Shown one piece after another: positions 27,183-36,405 of a DNA stretch of 64,000 nucleotides (position 1 is the first letter of the stretch; every line of letters begins with the position of its first letter). The position numbers and the translations under genes were made by a program. Location of the stretch: NCBI RefSeq assembly GCF_014851915.1, contig NZ_JACVAP010000004.1:124001-188000 (forward strand). The letters are read 5' to 3'. The notes below the pieces were generated by a model. That model worked only from the letters and a program-made list of their open reading frames with translations, had not been told where the DNA came from and ran no database searches. Origin of the DNA: Xanthomonas sp. XNM01. Its GTDB lineage: Bacteria; Pseudomonadota; Gammaproteobacteria; Xanthomonadales; Xanthomonadaceae.

Positions 27183-27872
27183 TCAGCCGCGGCATTCCAC
27201 CGGCAGATGCTTGTCTGCGATTTCCGAGCTGCACTCCCAGGTGCCGCTGCCGGAATCGTACTCGAGCCAGATCGGGTAGCCGTGCAGGTCGTCCTCGGCT
27301 GGCGCCTCGATCGTGGCTTCCAGGCCGCAGAGGTTGCTGCCCTCGAATTCGCCGAACACCACCGACGACACCGCCTGGCCGGCGTACTGCTCGGCCGGCA
27401 GGAAGCCCTCGTCGTCGTTGGTCGGGCAATGCCCCTGCGCGTCGAGGAACGCGATCACCTGCGGCTGATAGGTGCGTGCCTCGACGATCGCCGCGCTCGC
27501 CTTGGAGCGCAGCGTGTAGTCCTTGTAGGCGGGCAGGGCGATGGCGGCGAGGATCGCGATGATCGGCACTGCCACCACCGCGACCACCGCCAGCACGATC
27601 GCGCTGATCGCACAGCCGGACAGCCCGCGCGCCGGCGGCGGCGCGGCTGGCACGGCTGCCGCCGGCGCCCCCCCGGTGCACAACGGCGGTGGACCCGCGC
27701 TCAGTCCCAGCGCGGCCGCGTGCACGGACAGCGGGCGCCAGTCGGATTCGCCGGCGTGCCACAGCAGGGTCGTCGGCCCCAGCGTGCCGTTGCCGGCCAG
27801 GGCCCTGATCTCGTCCGCACTGAAGGGGCCGTGCTGCTGGCGCTGCGGGTCGGCGTAGTACCACTGGATCAT
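27183..27872 (-). CDS. GYF_2 (DUF4339) - type IV pilin-like fusion protein
   Basis: The 229-residue protein has a GYF_2 domain at 1-57 (MIQWYYADPQRQQHGPFSAD), a Pro/Ala linker and a hydrophobic helix at about 87-116. The end of that helix and what follows (IIAILAAIALPAYKDYTLRS) are nearly identical to a type IV pilin N-terminal helix. The C-terminus, GTWECSSEIADKHLPVECRG, matches the closing disulfide segment of PilA-type pilins. The prepilin peptidase site and the Glu5 of pilins are absent, so it is probably a membrane-anchored pilin-like protein and not a fibre subunit. Its start overlaps the stop of the upstream GYF_2 gene by four bases (ATGA-type overlap). Function unknown. Confidence 0.83.
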   Translation of the reverse strand: MIQWYYADPQRQQHGPFSADEIRALAGNGTLGPTTLLWHAGESDWRPLSVHAAALGLSAGPPPLCTGGAPAAAVPAAPPPARGLSGCAISAIVLAVVAVVAVPIIAILAAIALPAYKDYTLRSKASAAIVEARTYQPQVIAFLDAQGHCPTNDDEGFLPAEQYAGQAVSSVVFGEFEGSNLCGLEATIEAPAEDDLHGYPIWLEYDSGSGTWECSSEIADKHLPVECRG

Positions 27873-28387
27873 CGGAAGGCTCCGTCGAGGGCGGCCAGAC
27901 ACACCAGGGCAAGGAAGATGAGCACGAGCGACAGCGCCGACCAGATCGCCCACAGCCGCGCCTTGCGCGAGGCGTCCCAGGCGCCGGCCACGTCGCCCTC
28001 GGCGCGGCGGCGATCGACGCGGCATGCGTACACGATCGAGACCACGCCCAGCGGCCAGCAGCAGCACAGGGTGCTGAGGATCGCCCAGACCAGATGGGTG
28101 GGGATCGGTTCGACCGGCGCACGCGCGGCCATCGGCGCCTGCGCGGCAGGAGTCGGTGCGGCATAGGGATTGTCGCGCCGGACCGGCGGCGCCGGGTCCG
28201 GCGTGGCGATGCCGTCCAGCCCGAGCTCGGCGGCGACATCGGCCAGCGCGACCCAGCCGGGCAGGCCCTCGCGCCAGACCAGCGTCCGCGCATCGACCGT
28301 CCCGGCAGCGGCCAGGCCCTTCAGCGTTTCGCTCGTCAGCGGGCCGTGCTGTTGCCGGTCGGCGCTCGCGTAATACCAGCTGGACAT
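27869..28387 (-). CDS. GYF_2 (DUF4339) - CD225/dispanin-like membrane protein
   Basis: The 172-residue protein combines a GYF_2 domain at 1-57 (MSSWYYASADRQQHGPLTSE), a Pro/Ala linker and two hydrophobic helices. These are arranged as in the CD225/dispanin family: THLVWAILSTLCCCWPLGVV, then YACRVDRRRAEGDVAGAWDA, then a second helix. The CCC-WPLG segment and the charged loop are the family hallmarks. It is the first of the three GYF_2 genes and follows smg after 100 bases with a terminator-like stem between, so the trio probably has its own promoter. Role unknown. Confidence 0.82.
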   Translation of the reverse strand: MSSWYYASADRQQHGPLTSETLKGLAAAGTVDARTLVWREGLPGWVALADVAAELGLDGIATPDPAPPVRRDNPYAAPTPAAQAPMAARAPVEPIPTHLVWAILSTLCCCWPLGVVSIVYACRVDRRRAEGDVAGAWDASRKARLWAIWSALSLVLIFLALVCLAALDGAFR

Positions 28388-28441
28388 CCGTTTCCCCGTC
28401 TTTCAGGCCGAGGAAGGTAACCGATGCCCCGGAGACGCGAA

Positions 28442-28460
28442 AGCCGGCACGTGGCCGGCT
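28442..28460 (-). terminator. Terminator-like stem after smg
   Basis: A perfect 7-bp stem (28442-28448 with 28454-28460) with a 5-base loop lies 27 bases past the smg stop. On the minus strand it is followed by TTTCGCG. It separates smg from the GYF_2 genes. Confidence 0.5.
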
Positions 28461-28487
28461 CGGGTGACGCGTGATCGCGGGCAGCGC

Positions 28488-28961
28488 TCAGTGCACCGGT
28501 TCGGGGTCGTCTCCGAACATCTGGGTTTCCATCCACGCATAGGCGGCCTCGGCGCCGGGCTGGCTGAACAGCACCATCAGCACCACCCACTTCAGGTCGT
28601 CCAGGTCGAGTTCGTCCTGGTCCAAGGCCATGGCGCGGTCGAGCACCAGCTCGCGCTGGTGCGCGTCGAGCACGCCGTGCTGTTCCAGGAACAGCAGGAA
28701 GCCGCGGCACTCGACGTCGAGCTTGTCCAGCTCCGGGCCGTGGTACACGCGCACCGGCCCGTCGACGCGCGCGTCAGCGTTGGCCGGCCGCTGTTCGGCC
28801 AGCCCGTCGAGCCAGTCGAAGGCCTTGCTGATCTCGCTGGGGCTGAAGCCGGCCTCGATCAGGCCCTGCTGCAATGGATCACGGTCGCGGAGCGTGTCCG
28901 CGTCGTCGGAAATGTAGTGTTCGAAGAGGTACAGCAGGACGTCCAGGATGCTTTCTTTCAT
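28488..28961 (-). CDS. smg: Smg family protein (DUF494)
   Basis: The 157-residue acidic protein begins [20 protein letters not shown] and contains [17 protein letters not shown] and [19 protein letters not shown], which identify the Smg/DUF494 family. Members sit between dprA and topA in many gammaproteobacteria and are small helical proteins without a defined biochemical activity. Here it lies 66 bases after dprA in the same direction, so the two may be co-transcribed. Confidence 0.92.
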   Translation of the reverse strand: MKESILDVLLYLFEHYISDDADTLRDRDPLQQGLIEAGFSPSEISKAFDWLDGLAEQRPANADARVDGPVRVYHGPELDKLDVECRGFLLFLEQHGVLDAHQRELVLDRAMALDQDELDLDDLKWVVLMVLFSQPGAEAAYAWMETQMFGDDPEPVH

Positions 28962-29027
28962 TGCCCTCGGCCCGCGCCCGGGAAGGCGCCGTGGGGTTGG
29001 GAACCACAGGCGGATGCGCCATCGCCG

Positions 29028-30176
29028 TCAGGCGACCGTGCCGCCACCGGTGGACCTGCGTGCATAGCGGCCATGTTCGACCGCCACCCGCCCATCCAGT
29101 TCCATGTGCAGCAGCATGGAGGACAGGGTGGCGGCCGTCAATCCGGTGCGTTCGACGATCAGGTCCATAGGGATGGGGTCATGACCCAGCGCCAGCCACA
29201 ACCGGTGGTGGTCGATATCGGGTCGATCCGGGGCATTCCCAAGCCCGGCCGAGGTGCCGCGTTCATCGCCGTAGTCAGGCGCAAGTGCGGTCGCCAGATG
29301 CCCCGCCAGCGGCGCGATGCCGGCCAGCACTTCCTCCGGTGTTTCCACCAGGCAGGCGCCGTCGCGGATCAGCCGGTGGCAGCCGCGGGCCTGCGGGTTG
29401 AGGGTCGAGCCGGGGATCGCGAACACCTCGCGGCCGGCCTCGGCAGCCTGGCGCGCGGTGATCAGCGCCCCGGAGCGGGCAGCCGCCTCGACCACCAGGG
29501 TGCCCAGGCTCAGTCCGGCGATGATCCGGTTGCGCGCCGGGAAATGGCCGGCCCGGGCCTGGGTGCCCGGCGCATGTTCGCTGACCACCGCGCCGGCCGC
29601 GGCGACCTGGGCGAGGAGGTCGGCGTGGTAGGCCGGGTAAGGTACGTCCGGCCCGGTGCCCAGCACCGCGATCGTCAGGCCGCCGGCATCGAGCGCGGCC
29701 CGGTGCGCGGCGGCATCGATGCCGGTCGCCAGCCCGCTGGTGACTGCCAGTCCGGCGCGGCAGAAGGCGCGGGTGAAGCGCACTGCCAGGTCGCGGCCAC
29801 CGGCAGTCGCTGTCCGGCTGCCGACGATGGCCACCGCGGGCTGCCAGAGCCGGGCCGGATCGCCGGCCACGAACAGCGCCAGCGGCGGCGCGGCGGTCCG
29901 GGACAGCAGGGGCGGGTAGTCGGGAGTGTCGATCCCGACCAGATGGTGGCCGGCGGTGCCGAGCCAGGCCCGCGCCTGCGTGATCGCGCCGGGCGGCGAA
30001 GCGAGTGCGGCGGTCTGGCGGGGATCCAGCCCCGATGCGGTCCACGCCGCGGGTCCGGCCGCCAGTGCAGCGGCCGCGGTGCCGTGTGTGCCGATCAATG
30101 CCCGGCGCGGCGCGCTGCGGCCACCGGCCAGAACCAGGCGCAGCAGGGCTTCGGTGTCGTCCGGGAGTGTTCGCAT
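29028..30176 (-). CDS. dprA: DNA-processing protein DprA
   Basis: The 382-residue cytoplasmic protein loads RecA on incoming single-stranded DNA during natural transformation. Its Rossmann-like core shows VAIVGSRTATAGGRDLAVRF, GLAVTSGLATGIDAAAH and ARSGALITARQAAEAGREVF-type motifs with the conserved AIPGS. A short C-terminal winged-helix-like domain (PIPMDLIVERTGLTAATLSS) closes it. The start 30176 leaves the dprA N-terminal SAM-like part intact. It heads the dprA-smg group downstream of the LysM gene and its terminator. Confidence 0.93.
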   Translation of the reverse strand: MRTLPDDTEALLRLVLAGGRSAPRRALIGTHGTAAAALAAGPAAWTASGLDPRQTAALASPPGAITQARAWLGTAGHHLVGIDTPDYPPLLSRTAAPPLALFVAGDPARLWQPAVAIVGSRTATAGGRDLAVRFTRAFCRAGLAVTSGLATGIDAAAHRAALDAGGLTIAVLGTGPDVPYPAYHADLLAQVAAAGAVVSEHAPGTQARAGHFPARNRIIAGLSLGTLVVEAAARSGALITARQAAEAGREVFAIPGSTLNPQARGCHRLIRDGACLVETPEEVLAGIAPLAGHLATALAPDYGDERGTSAGLGNAPDRPDIDHHRLWLALGHDPIPMDLIVERTGLTAATLSSMLLHMELDGRVAVEHGRYARRSTGGGTVA

Positions 30177-30247
30177 CACGCAATGCTGACGGCGGGCTGC
30201 CGGTGGGGCATCGGGTCTGCTGCGCGGATCGGCGTAGGAAAACGCCG

Positions 30248-30299
30248 GATCCTGCCGCGATCGCGGCAGGATCGAATGGCGGCGGGCTGTCCGCCGCCA
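30248..30299 (-). terminator. Tandem stem-loops after the LysM gene
   Basis: The minus strand meets a 9-bp stem (30277-30285 with 30291-30299) and then a perfect 26-base palindrome (30248-30273, effectively an 11-bp stem with a GATC loop). This is followed a few bases on by GTTTTCC. The pair sits 4 bases past the LysM stop and is a convincing end of that transcript before dprA. Confidence 0.6.
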
Positions 30300-30303
30300 G
30301 TGC

Positions 30304-31425
30304 TTACTGCGCGTCCGGGTGCTGCGCGCTGTAGCCGACACGGACCGGCTTCACGCCCTGCATCACCAGCGCGTAGCTGACCTTGTCGAAGGTGCGGAAG
30401 ACCATCGCGTGCGCGGCGTACTCGTCCGGCAGGACTTCGCTGCCGCCGCTGAAACGGTCGTTCTGGCGCGAGGTGCCGACGCGGGCCATCGGATCGTTGA
30501 TGTGCCGGCCCTGCCGCCACAGCGAGAACACCGTGCCGTTGTCCACGCCGTCGGCGCTGCCGGCCGAAATGGCGATCACGTCGCGCGGGCCGGCGGCGCT
30601 GAAGGAATCGGCGACGGCCAGTACGCGGACCTCGGCCGGCACCTGGCCGGACGGCGGGTGCGGGAAGAACTGCAGGTCGTACGGCTGGGCCTGGACCGGG
30701 ATCACGCGGTCGCCGGCACGCACCTCATGGCCGCTGTCTTCCAGCTGCAGGGTGGCGACGGTGGCATCGCCCACGGCGGTGCGCAGCACGGTGCCGACGT
30801 TGACCTGGGCCAGTTCGTAGCCGAGGAAGGCGTTGCGGCTGCTCGGCGGGACGTAGTCCTTCCAGAGCGTGCCGTCGCCCGGGGTGTGCCGGCCATCGGC
30901 CTCGAGGTCGCGGAACGAGCGCGGCAGCGCGTAGCTGACGGTCGGGCGCACCACTGCGTAGCGCTGGCCGGGGCGCGCGTCGTCCAGGCCCTTCACGTAG
31001 GCCGGCTGGCCGTAGCTGCCGCGCAGGCGGTTGTCCTCGAAGCCGACCACGTAGGGCAGGTGCTGGAACGCGTCCACGACCTGCAGGTCCTTGAGGAAGG
31101 GCTCGATGTCCGACAGCGGCAGGCCGGTGATCGGCGCCTCGTCGCGCGGGCCGGGCCGCACCGCGCCATCGACGCGGTCCAGGTAGGCCAGGCTGAGCAC
31201 GTCGCCCGGATAGATCAGGTGCGGGTTGGCCACCTGCGGGTTGGCCTGCCAGATTTCCGGCCACAGCCAGGGCTTCTTGAGGAAGCGGGCGGAGATGTCC
31301 CACAGCGTGTCGCCCTTGCGGACGACATAGGTGTCCGGATGCGCCCCCGTGGACTCCACGGCCATGGCGTAGGTGGCGACGGTCAGCATCGCGACGGCAG
31401 CGGCCGTCCGAAGTCGAATGAACAT
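30304..31425 (-). CDS. Exported LysM-domain protein
   Basis: The 373-residue protein has a signal peptide (about 1-23) followed by a LysM module at roughly 32-80 (TYVVRKGDTLWDISARFLKK, then PWLWPEIWQANPQVANPHLI and a YPGDVLSL end), which binds peptidoglycan. The rest is a conserved periplasmic region of about 290 residues containing YVVGFEDNRLRGSYGQPAYV and DVIAISAGSADGVDNGTVFS. It matches the LysM protein encoded upstream of dprA in many gammaproteobacteria. It is divergent from def. The exact role is unknown. Confidence 0.88.
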   Translation of the reverse strand: MFIRLRTAAAVAMLTVATYAMAVESTGAHPDTYVVRKGDTLWDISARFLKKPWLWPEIWQANPQVANPHLIYPGDVLSLAYLDRVDGAVRPGPRDEAPITGLPLSDIEPFLKDLQVVDAFQHLPYVVGFEDNRLRGSYGQPAYVKGLDDARPGQRYAVVRPTVSYALPRSFRDLEADGRHTPGDGTLWKDYVPPSSRNAFLGYELAQVNVGTVLRTAVGDATVATLQLEDSGHEVRAGDRVIPVQAQPYDLQFFPHPPSGQVPAEVRVLAVADSFSAAGPRDVIAISAGSADGVDNGTVFSLWRQGRHINDPMARVGTSRQNDRFSGGSEVLPDEYAAHAMVFRTFDKVSYALVMQGVKPVRVGYSAQHPDAQ

Positions 31426-31553
31426 GGTTGCTTCCGCCTGATTCCCCAACAGGTTCGCGACTATAGTCCAGAATTCAGGGCGCAGCACAAGCATCCGCGC
31501 TAGAATTGCGACGGCTGGCCGGTTTGTCGCCGGCCTCCCCCACGGAGTGCGCC

Positions 31554-32066
31554 ATGGCCCTGCTTCCCATCCTCGAGTTCCCCGATCCGCGGCTGCGCAC
31601 CAAGGCCGTGCCGGTCGATGCCGCGCGGGTGACCACCCCCGAGTTCCAGACCCTGCTCGACGACATGTTCGAGACCATGTACGCCGCGCCGGGCATCGGG
31701 CTGGCCGCCAGCCAGGTCGACGTGCACCTGCGTTTCATGGTCATCGACGTCAGCGAGGGCAAGGACGCGCCGATGGTCTTCATCAACCCGGAGATCGTCG
31801 GCCAGCAGGGCGGGCAGGTCTATCAGGAAGGCTGCCTGTCGGTGCCCGGCATCTTCGCCGACGTGACCCGCGCCGACAGCATCACCGTCCGCTTCCTGGA
31901 CCGCCAGGGACTGCCCCAGGAGCTGACCACCGACGGCCTGCTCGCGGTCTGCGTTCAGCACGAGATGGATCACCTGGACGGCAAGCTGTTCATCGACTAT
32001 CTGTCGCCGCTCAAGCGCGAGATGGTGCGCAAGAAGCTGGCCAAGCAGCGCAAGCACGCCGCCTGA
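31554..32066 (+). CDS. def: Peptide deformylase
   Basis: The 170-residue metalloenzyme removes the formyl group from nascent proteins. All three family motifs are present: GIGLAASQ (48-55), EGCLSV with metal ligand Cys94, and HEMDH with ligands His136 and His140 and catalytic Glu137. GGAG lies 8 bases before ATG 31554. It is followed by fmt and rsmB in the common def-fmt-rsmB order. A TAGAAT at 31501-31506 may be its -10 element, which would give a leader of about 40 bases. Confidence 0.96.
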   Translation: MALLPILEFPDPRLRTKAVPVDAARVTTPEFQTLLDDMFETMYAAPGIGLAASQVDVHLRFMVIDVSEGKDAPMVFINPEIVGQQGGQVYQEGCLSVPGIFADVTRADSITVRFLDRQGLPQELTTDGLLAVCVQHEMDHLDGKLFIDYLSPLKREMVRKKLAKQRKHAA

Positions 32067-32188
32067 TCCGCGCCGGCTGCCGGAGCCGATCCGGCGGCCA
32101 CCGATCCACGTCCGTTCCTCGCCCGGCGCATCGCGCCGGCGCCGTGCCGCAGCATGATGCGGCGACCGTCCGTTGAGTCTTCCGTCCG

Positions 32189-33112
32189 ATGAGAATCGTT
32201 TTTGCCGGCACGCCGGAGTTCGCCGTGCCCTCGCTTCGTGCCGCCGCCCAGCGCAACGAAGTCGTGGCCGTCTACACCCAGCCCGACCGGCCTGCCGGCC
32301 GCGGCCGTGGCCTGGCGGCCTCGCCGGTGAAGCTGGAGGCGATCGGCCGTGGCCTCCCGGTACTGCAGCCGGAAACCCTGCGGGCCGAGGCCTCGCAGCA
32401 GGCACTGCGCGAGATCGCGCCGGACCTGATGATCGTGGTCGCCTACGGCCTGATCCTGCCGCAGGCGGTGCTCGACATCCCGCGCTTCGGCTGCTGGAAC
32501 GTGCACGCCTCGCTGCTGCCGCGCTGGCGTGGCGCCGCGCCGATCCAGCGGGCGATCCAGGCCGGCGACGCCGAGACCGGCGTCTGCCTGATGCAGATGG
32601 AGGCCGGGCTCGATACCGGGCCGGTGCTGCTGGAACAGCGCACGCCGATCGCCGCCGACGAGAACGGCGGACAGCTGCACGACCGCCTGGCCGCGCTTGG
32701 CGCCCAGGTCCTGGCCGATGGTCTTGGCCTGTTGCGGGCCGGCATCCGACCGGTGCCGCAGCCGCAGCCGGCCCAGGGCGCGACCTACGCGCACAAGCTG
32801 GACAAGGCCGAGGCGCGGCTGGACTGGAACGGCGCCGCCGACGCGCTGGCCCGCACCGTCCGCGCCTTCAATCCCTGGCCGGTGGCCGAGGGCATCGTGG
32901 CCGGAGAGCGCCTGCGCATCCATGGCGCGATCGCGCTGCCGCTGGCCCATCGCGCTGCACCGGGCACCCTGTTGACCGCCGGCCGCGAGGGCATCGACAT
33001 CGCCTGCGGCGAAGGCGCGCTGCGCCTGCGCGTGGTCCAGCGCGAGGGTGGCCGTGCGATCACCGCCGCCGACTGGCTCAATGCCCGTCGCGACCTGACC
33101 GCCGGCGGCTGA
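32189..33112 (+). CDS. fmt: Methionyl-tRNA formyltransferase
   Basis: The 307-residue enzyme formylates Met-tRNAi with 10-formyl-tetrahydrofolate. It starts [15 protein letters not shown] and holds the catalytic [20 protein letters not shown] region with the Asn-His-Asp triad, followed by the C-terminal tRNA-binding beta-barrel ([20 protein letters not shown]). It lies 122 bases after def and only 5 bases before rsmB. Confidence 0.96.
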   Translation: MRIVFAGTPEFAVPSLRAAAQRNEVVAVYTQPDRPAGRGRGLAASPVKLEAIGRGLPVLQPETLRAEASQQALREIAPDLMIVVAYGLILPQAVLDIPRFGCWNVHASLLPRWRGAAPIQRAIQAGDAETGVCLMQMEAGLDTGPVLLEQRTPIAADENGGQLHDRLAALGAQVLADGLGLLRAGIRPVPQPQPAQGATYAHKLDKAEARLDWNGAADALARTVRAFNPWPVAEGIVAGERLRIHGAIALPLAHRAAPGTLLTAGREGIDIACGEGALRLRVVQREGGRAITAADWLNARRDLTAGG

Positions 33113-33117
33113 ACCCG

Positions 33118-34482
33118 ATGCAGCGACAGCGTCCCCCGGCGCGCAGCCGCCCGACCCGTCCGGACCGGCCGATGGCCCCCGGCGTGCAGGTCCGCGTGCA
33201 TGCCGCGCAGGTCCTCGATGCGGTGGTCCACCGCGGGCGCTCGCTGAAATCGGAACTGGCACCGATCCTGCCGCGGCTGGACGACCCGCGCGACCGCGCG
33301 CTGCTGGAGGCGATCGTGTTCGCCGCGCTGCGCGGCCGTCACCGTTACGACGCGGCGCTGCGTGGCTGGCTGCAGAAGCCGCCCGGTGCATCGGAAGGGC
33401 CGCTGCTCGCGCTGCTGCTGGCCGGCTGCGCCCAGCTCGATGCGCTGCAGTTGCCGGCGCATGCCGCGCTGGCGGCCACGGTCGATGCGGTGCGCGCGCT
33501 GTGCCGGCCGCATCAGGCCGGGCTGGTCAACGCGCTGCTGCGGCGTGCACAGCGCGAGGGGTTTCCGGCGGCCGACCCGGCCGACGCCTGGCCACGCTGG
33601 CTGCGCGACCGCGTCCAGGCGGCGTGGCCGGCGCAGGCCGCCGCGGTGTTCGCCGCCAGTGCGCAACCGGCGCCGCTGTGGCTGCGGGTCAACCGCCGCG
33701 CGTCGACCCGCGATGCCTACCTGGCCCGGCTGCAGGAGGCCGGCATCGCCGCCGTGGCCGAACCGCGCCTGGCCGAGGCGCTGCGGGTGGACAGTCCGGT
33801 GCCGGTGGCGGCGCTGCCTGGCTTCGAACTCGGGCTGGTGGCGGTGCAGGACGGTTCGGCCCAGCAGGCGGCCGACGCGCTCGGCGCCGAACCCGGGGCG
33901 CGCGTGCTCGACGCCTGCGCCGCGCCGGGTGGCAAGGCCGCCCATCTGCTCGAGCGCGATCCCCGCCTGGAGCTGCTGGCGCTGGACGTGGATCCGCGCC
34001 GGCTGACCCGGGTCGAGGACAACCTGCGCCGCGCCGGCGTGTACGGCGAGACCGGCACCGAGCGGGTCCAGGTCCGGGCCGGCGACGCGACCACGCCGGC
34101 GCTGTGGTGGGACGGCTTCACCTTCGACGCGATCCTGCTCGATGCACCGTGCTCGGCCACCGGCGTGATCCGGCGCCAGCCCGACATCCTGCTGCACCGG
34201 CGCCCGGAGGATCTGGCCGCGCTGGTCCAGACCCAGGCCCGGCTGCTGGATGCGGTGTGGCCGCTGCTGCGTCCCGGCGGCATCCTGCTGTACGCGACCT
34301 GCTCGATCCTGCCCGAAGAGAACGCCGGCCAGGTCGCCGCCTTCCTCGCACGCACCGCCGATGCCGAAGAGGTGCCGCTGCCGGAAGCGTTCGGCCATGC
34401 GGCCGGCGTCGGTCGTCAGCGGCTCACCGGCGAGGACGGCATGGACGGCTTCTACTACGCCAGGCTGCGCAGGCGCGGCTGA
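33118..34482 (+). CDS. rsmB: 16S rRNA (cytosine-967-C5)-methyltransferase
   Basis: The 454-residue protein has an N-terminal NusB-like RNA-binding domain (about 20-160) and a SAM-dependent methyltransferase domain with [15 protein letters not shown] (motif I), [17 protein letters not shown] (motif IV Cys) and [11 protein letters not shown] (motif VI, catalytic Cys). These identify RsmB (Sun/Fmu), which makes m5C967. The start at 33118 is 5 bases after the fmt stop, so the two are co-transcribed. Confidence 0.94.
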   Translation: MQRQRPPARSRPTRPDRPMAPGVQVRVHAAQVLDAVVHRGRSLKSELAPILPRLDDPRDRALLEAIVFAALRGRHRYDAALRGWLQKPPGASEGPLLALLLAGCAQLDALQLPAHAALAATVDAVRALCRPHQAGLVNALLRRAQREGFPAADPADAWPRWLRDRVQAAWPAQAAAVFAASAQPAPLWLRVNRRASTRDAYLARLQEAGIAAVAEPRLAEALRVDSPVPVAALPGFELGLVAVQDGSAQQAADALGAEPGARVLDACAAPGGKAAHLLERDPRLELLALDVDPRRLTRVEDNLRRAGVYGETGTERVQVRAGDATTPALWWDGFTFDAILLDAPCSATGVIRRQPDILLHRRPEDLAALVQTQARLLDAVWPLLRPGGILLYATCSILPEENAGQVAAFLARTADAEEVPLPEAFGHAAGVGRQRLTGEDGMDGFYYARLRRRG

Positions 34483-34563
34483 GGCCGCGGCAGCGGAAGT
34501 CGGCGTGTGTTGGCGGTCATCGCGCCGACACCGGGTTCCGACATCCATGCGACATGACGCGGC

Positions 34564-34569
34564 TATCAT
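34564..34569 (+). promoter_or_regulatory. -10 element of the GT39-type gene
   Basis: TATCAT lies 8 bases before ATG 34578, giving at most a two-base leader. It supports 34578 over the in-frame ATG at 34554, which lies upstream of the element. Confidence 0.45.
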
Positions 34570-34577
34570 CGCCGCCC

Positions 34578-36302
34578 ATGCATATCGCCTTCGTGCGTCA
34601 CCGCGACACCTGGCTGTTCTGGATCGTGGCCCTGCTGGTGCTGGGGGCCGGACTGGGGCTGCGCGATCCATGGCCCGCCGACGAACCGCGCTTCGCGCTT
34701 GTCGCGCGGCAGATGATCGAAAGCGGCGACTGGCTGTTCCCGCACCGTGGCGTCGAGCTGTATTCCGACAAGCCGCCGATGCTGATGTGGCTGCAGGCCG
34801 TCTTCTATCTGCTGCTGGGCAACTGGAAGCTGGCGTTCCTGCTGCCGTCGCTGCTGGCCGCGCTCGGCACCCTGTGGTGCGTGCAGGATCTCGGCCGTCG
34901 GCTGTGGACGCGGCAGGTCGGTCTCTATGCCGCCTGGGCGCTGCTGTTCGCATTCCAGTTCACCTGGCAATCGAAGAAGGCGCAGATCGATCCGCTGGTG
35001 ACCTTCTTCATCACGCTGGCCAACTACGGGCTGCTGCGGCACCTGCTGCTCGGGCCGGCGTGGCGCTGGTGGGCGCTGGGCTGGGCCGCGGCCGGGCTCG
35101 GCACGATCACCAAGGGCGTCGGTGCGATCGCGCTGCTGATGCTGGTGCCAGCCGCGCTGGCGTCATGGCGGCACTGGCCCGGCGTGCGGGTGCATGTGCG
35201 CGACCCGCGCTTCTGGCTCGGCCCGCTGGCGTTTCTGGCCGCGGTGGCGGTGTGGCTGGTACCCGTGGTGAGCGTTGCCCTGGCCAAGGACCTGCCCGAG
35301 TACCGTGCGTACCTGGACGACATCCTGTTCCGGCAGACGGCCAAGCGCTACTCGCAATCATGGGATCACCACCAGCCGGGCTGGTATCACCTCGGGGTGA
35401 TGCTGACCACCTGGGTTCCGCCCATCCTCGCGCTGCCGTGGGCCGTGTGCGCGTGGCGCCGCCGGCTGGCGCGGCACGATCCGCGCTACCTGCTGCCGCT
35501 GGCCTGGTGGCTGCTGGTGGTGGTGTTCTTCTCGATCCCCGACGGCAAGCGCGACGTCTACATCATGCCGGCGCTGCCGATGATGTGCCTGGTGCTGGCG
35601 CCACTGCTGCCGGGCCTGTTGAGGCGTGTGTGGGCGCAGCGTGGCGTGCTGGCGCTGAGCGGCTTCCTCGCCGTGCTGCTCGCCGGTGTCGGCGCCACCC
35701 TGCTGCTCGGTGACGGCGCCTTCGAGGCGCGCCTGCAGGCGCAGCGCGGGCTGGAACCGGTGCGGATCCAGGCCGCGGCATGGATGCTGGTGGCCGCCGG
35801 CATCTGGGGGATCGCCAGCATGCTGTGGTTCGGCCGCCGGCGCGCGGTGGCCGCGTTGTTCTCGACCCTGGCCGGGCTGTGGGTGCTGTTCGGCCTGGTC
35901 GGCTACGCGGTGCTCAACGACGCCAGTTCCGCGCGTGGCGTGATGACCGCGGTCGGGCAGCGGATCGGCCCCGATGCCGAACTCGGCCTGGTCGCCTGGA
36001 AGGAGCAGAACCTGCTGATGGCAGACCGCCCCGCCGTCAACTTCGGCTTCAAGATGGAGTGGGACGAACAGCTGCGGCGTGGCGTGGCGTGGCAGGCGCA
36101 GGCGCCCGCGCAGCGCTGGCTGCTGGTGCAGGAAGGCGCGCTGGAAGCATGCCTGGCGCGCGACCGGATCGAGCTTGCGGGCACGTCCAATCGCCGACGC
36201 TGGTGGCTGGTTCCGGGCGACGCGGTGATCGGGCCGTGCGTGCCGACGGCCAGTGAGCGTGCGGCGGCCGAGGCGCAGCAGCACGAAGACATCAATGACT
36301 GA
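34578..36302 (+). CDS. GT39/ArnT-like membrane glycosyltransferase
   Basis: The 574-residue inner-membrane protein has about twelve hydrophobic helices. The first periplasmic loop, RDPWPADEPRFALVARQMIE, carries the acidic Asp-Glu pair typical of the GT-C fold enzymes of the ArnT/PMT class, followed by DWLFPHRGVELYSDKPPML. Such enzymes transfer a sugar from an undecaprenyl-phosphate carrier to lipid A or to protein on the periplasmic side. ArnT (aminoarabinose to lipid A) is the nearest named relative, but no other arn genes are present in the window, so donor and acceptor are open. It is followed by an O-antigen-ligase-like gene. Confidence 0.82.
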   Translation: MHIAFVRHRDTWLFWIVALLVLGAGLGLRDPWPADEPRFALVARQMIESGDWLFPHRGVELYSDKPPMLMWLQAVFYLLLGNWKLAFLLPSLLAALGTLWCVQDLGRRLWTRQVGLYAAWALLFAFQFTWQSKKAQIDPLVTFFITLANYGLLRHLLLGPAWRWWALGWAAAGLGTITKGVGAIALLMLVPAALASWRHWPGVRVHVRDPRFWLGPLAFLAAVAVWLVPVVSVALAKDLPEYRAYLDDILFRQTAKRYSQSWDHHQPGWYHLGVMLTTWVPPILALPWAVCAWRRRLARHDPRYLLPLAWWLLVVVFFSIPDGKRDVYIMPALPMMCLVLAPLLPGLLRRVWAQRGVLALSGFLAVLLAGVGATLLLGDGAFEARLQAQRGLEPVRIQAAAWMLVAAGIWGIASMLWFGRRRAVAALFSTLAGLWVLFGLVGYAVLNDASSARGVMTAVGQRIGPDAELGLVAWKEQNLLMADRPAVNFGFKMEWDEQLRRGVAWQAQAPAQRWLLVQEGALEACLARDRIELAGTSNRRRWWLVPGDAVIGPCVPTASERAAAEAQQHEDIND

Positions 36303-36405
36303 CCCTTCATCGTGCGTCCCGTAGACTGTACCGCGGCGCAACCAGAGGCCCGGATCCGATGAACTTTCCGGGGCGGGCTCAGTCGCCGTTCCGGATGCGC
36401 ACAGG

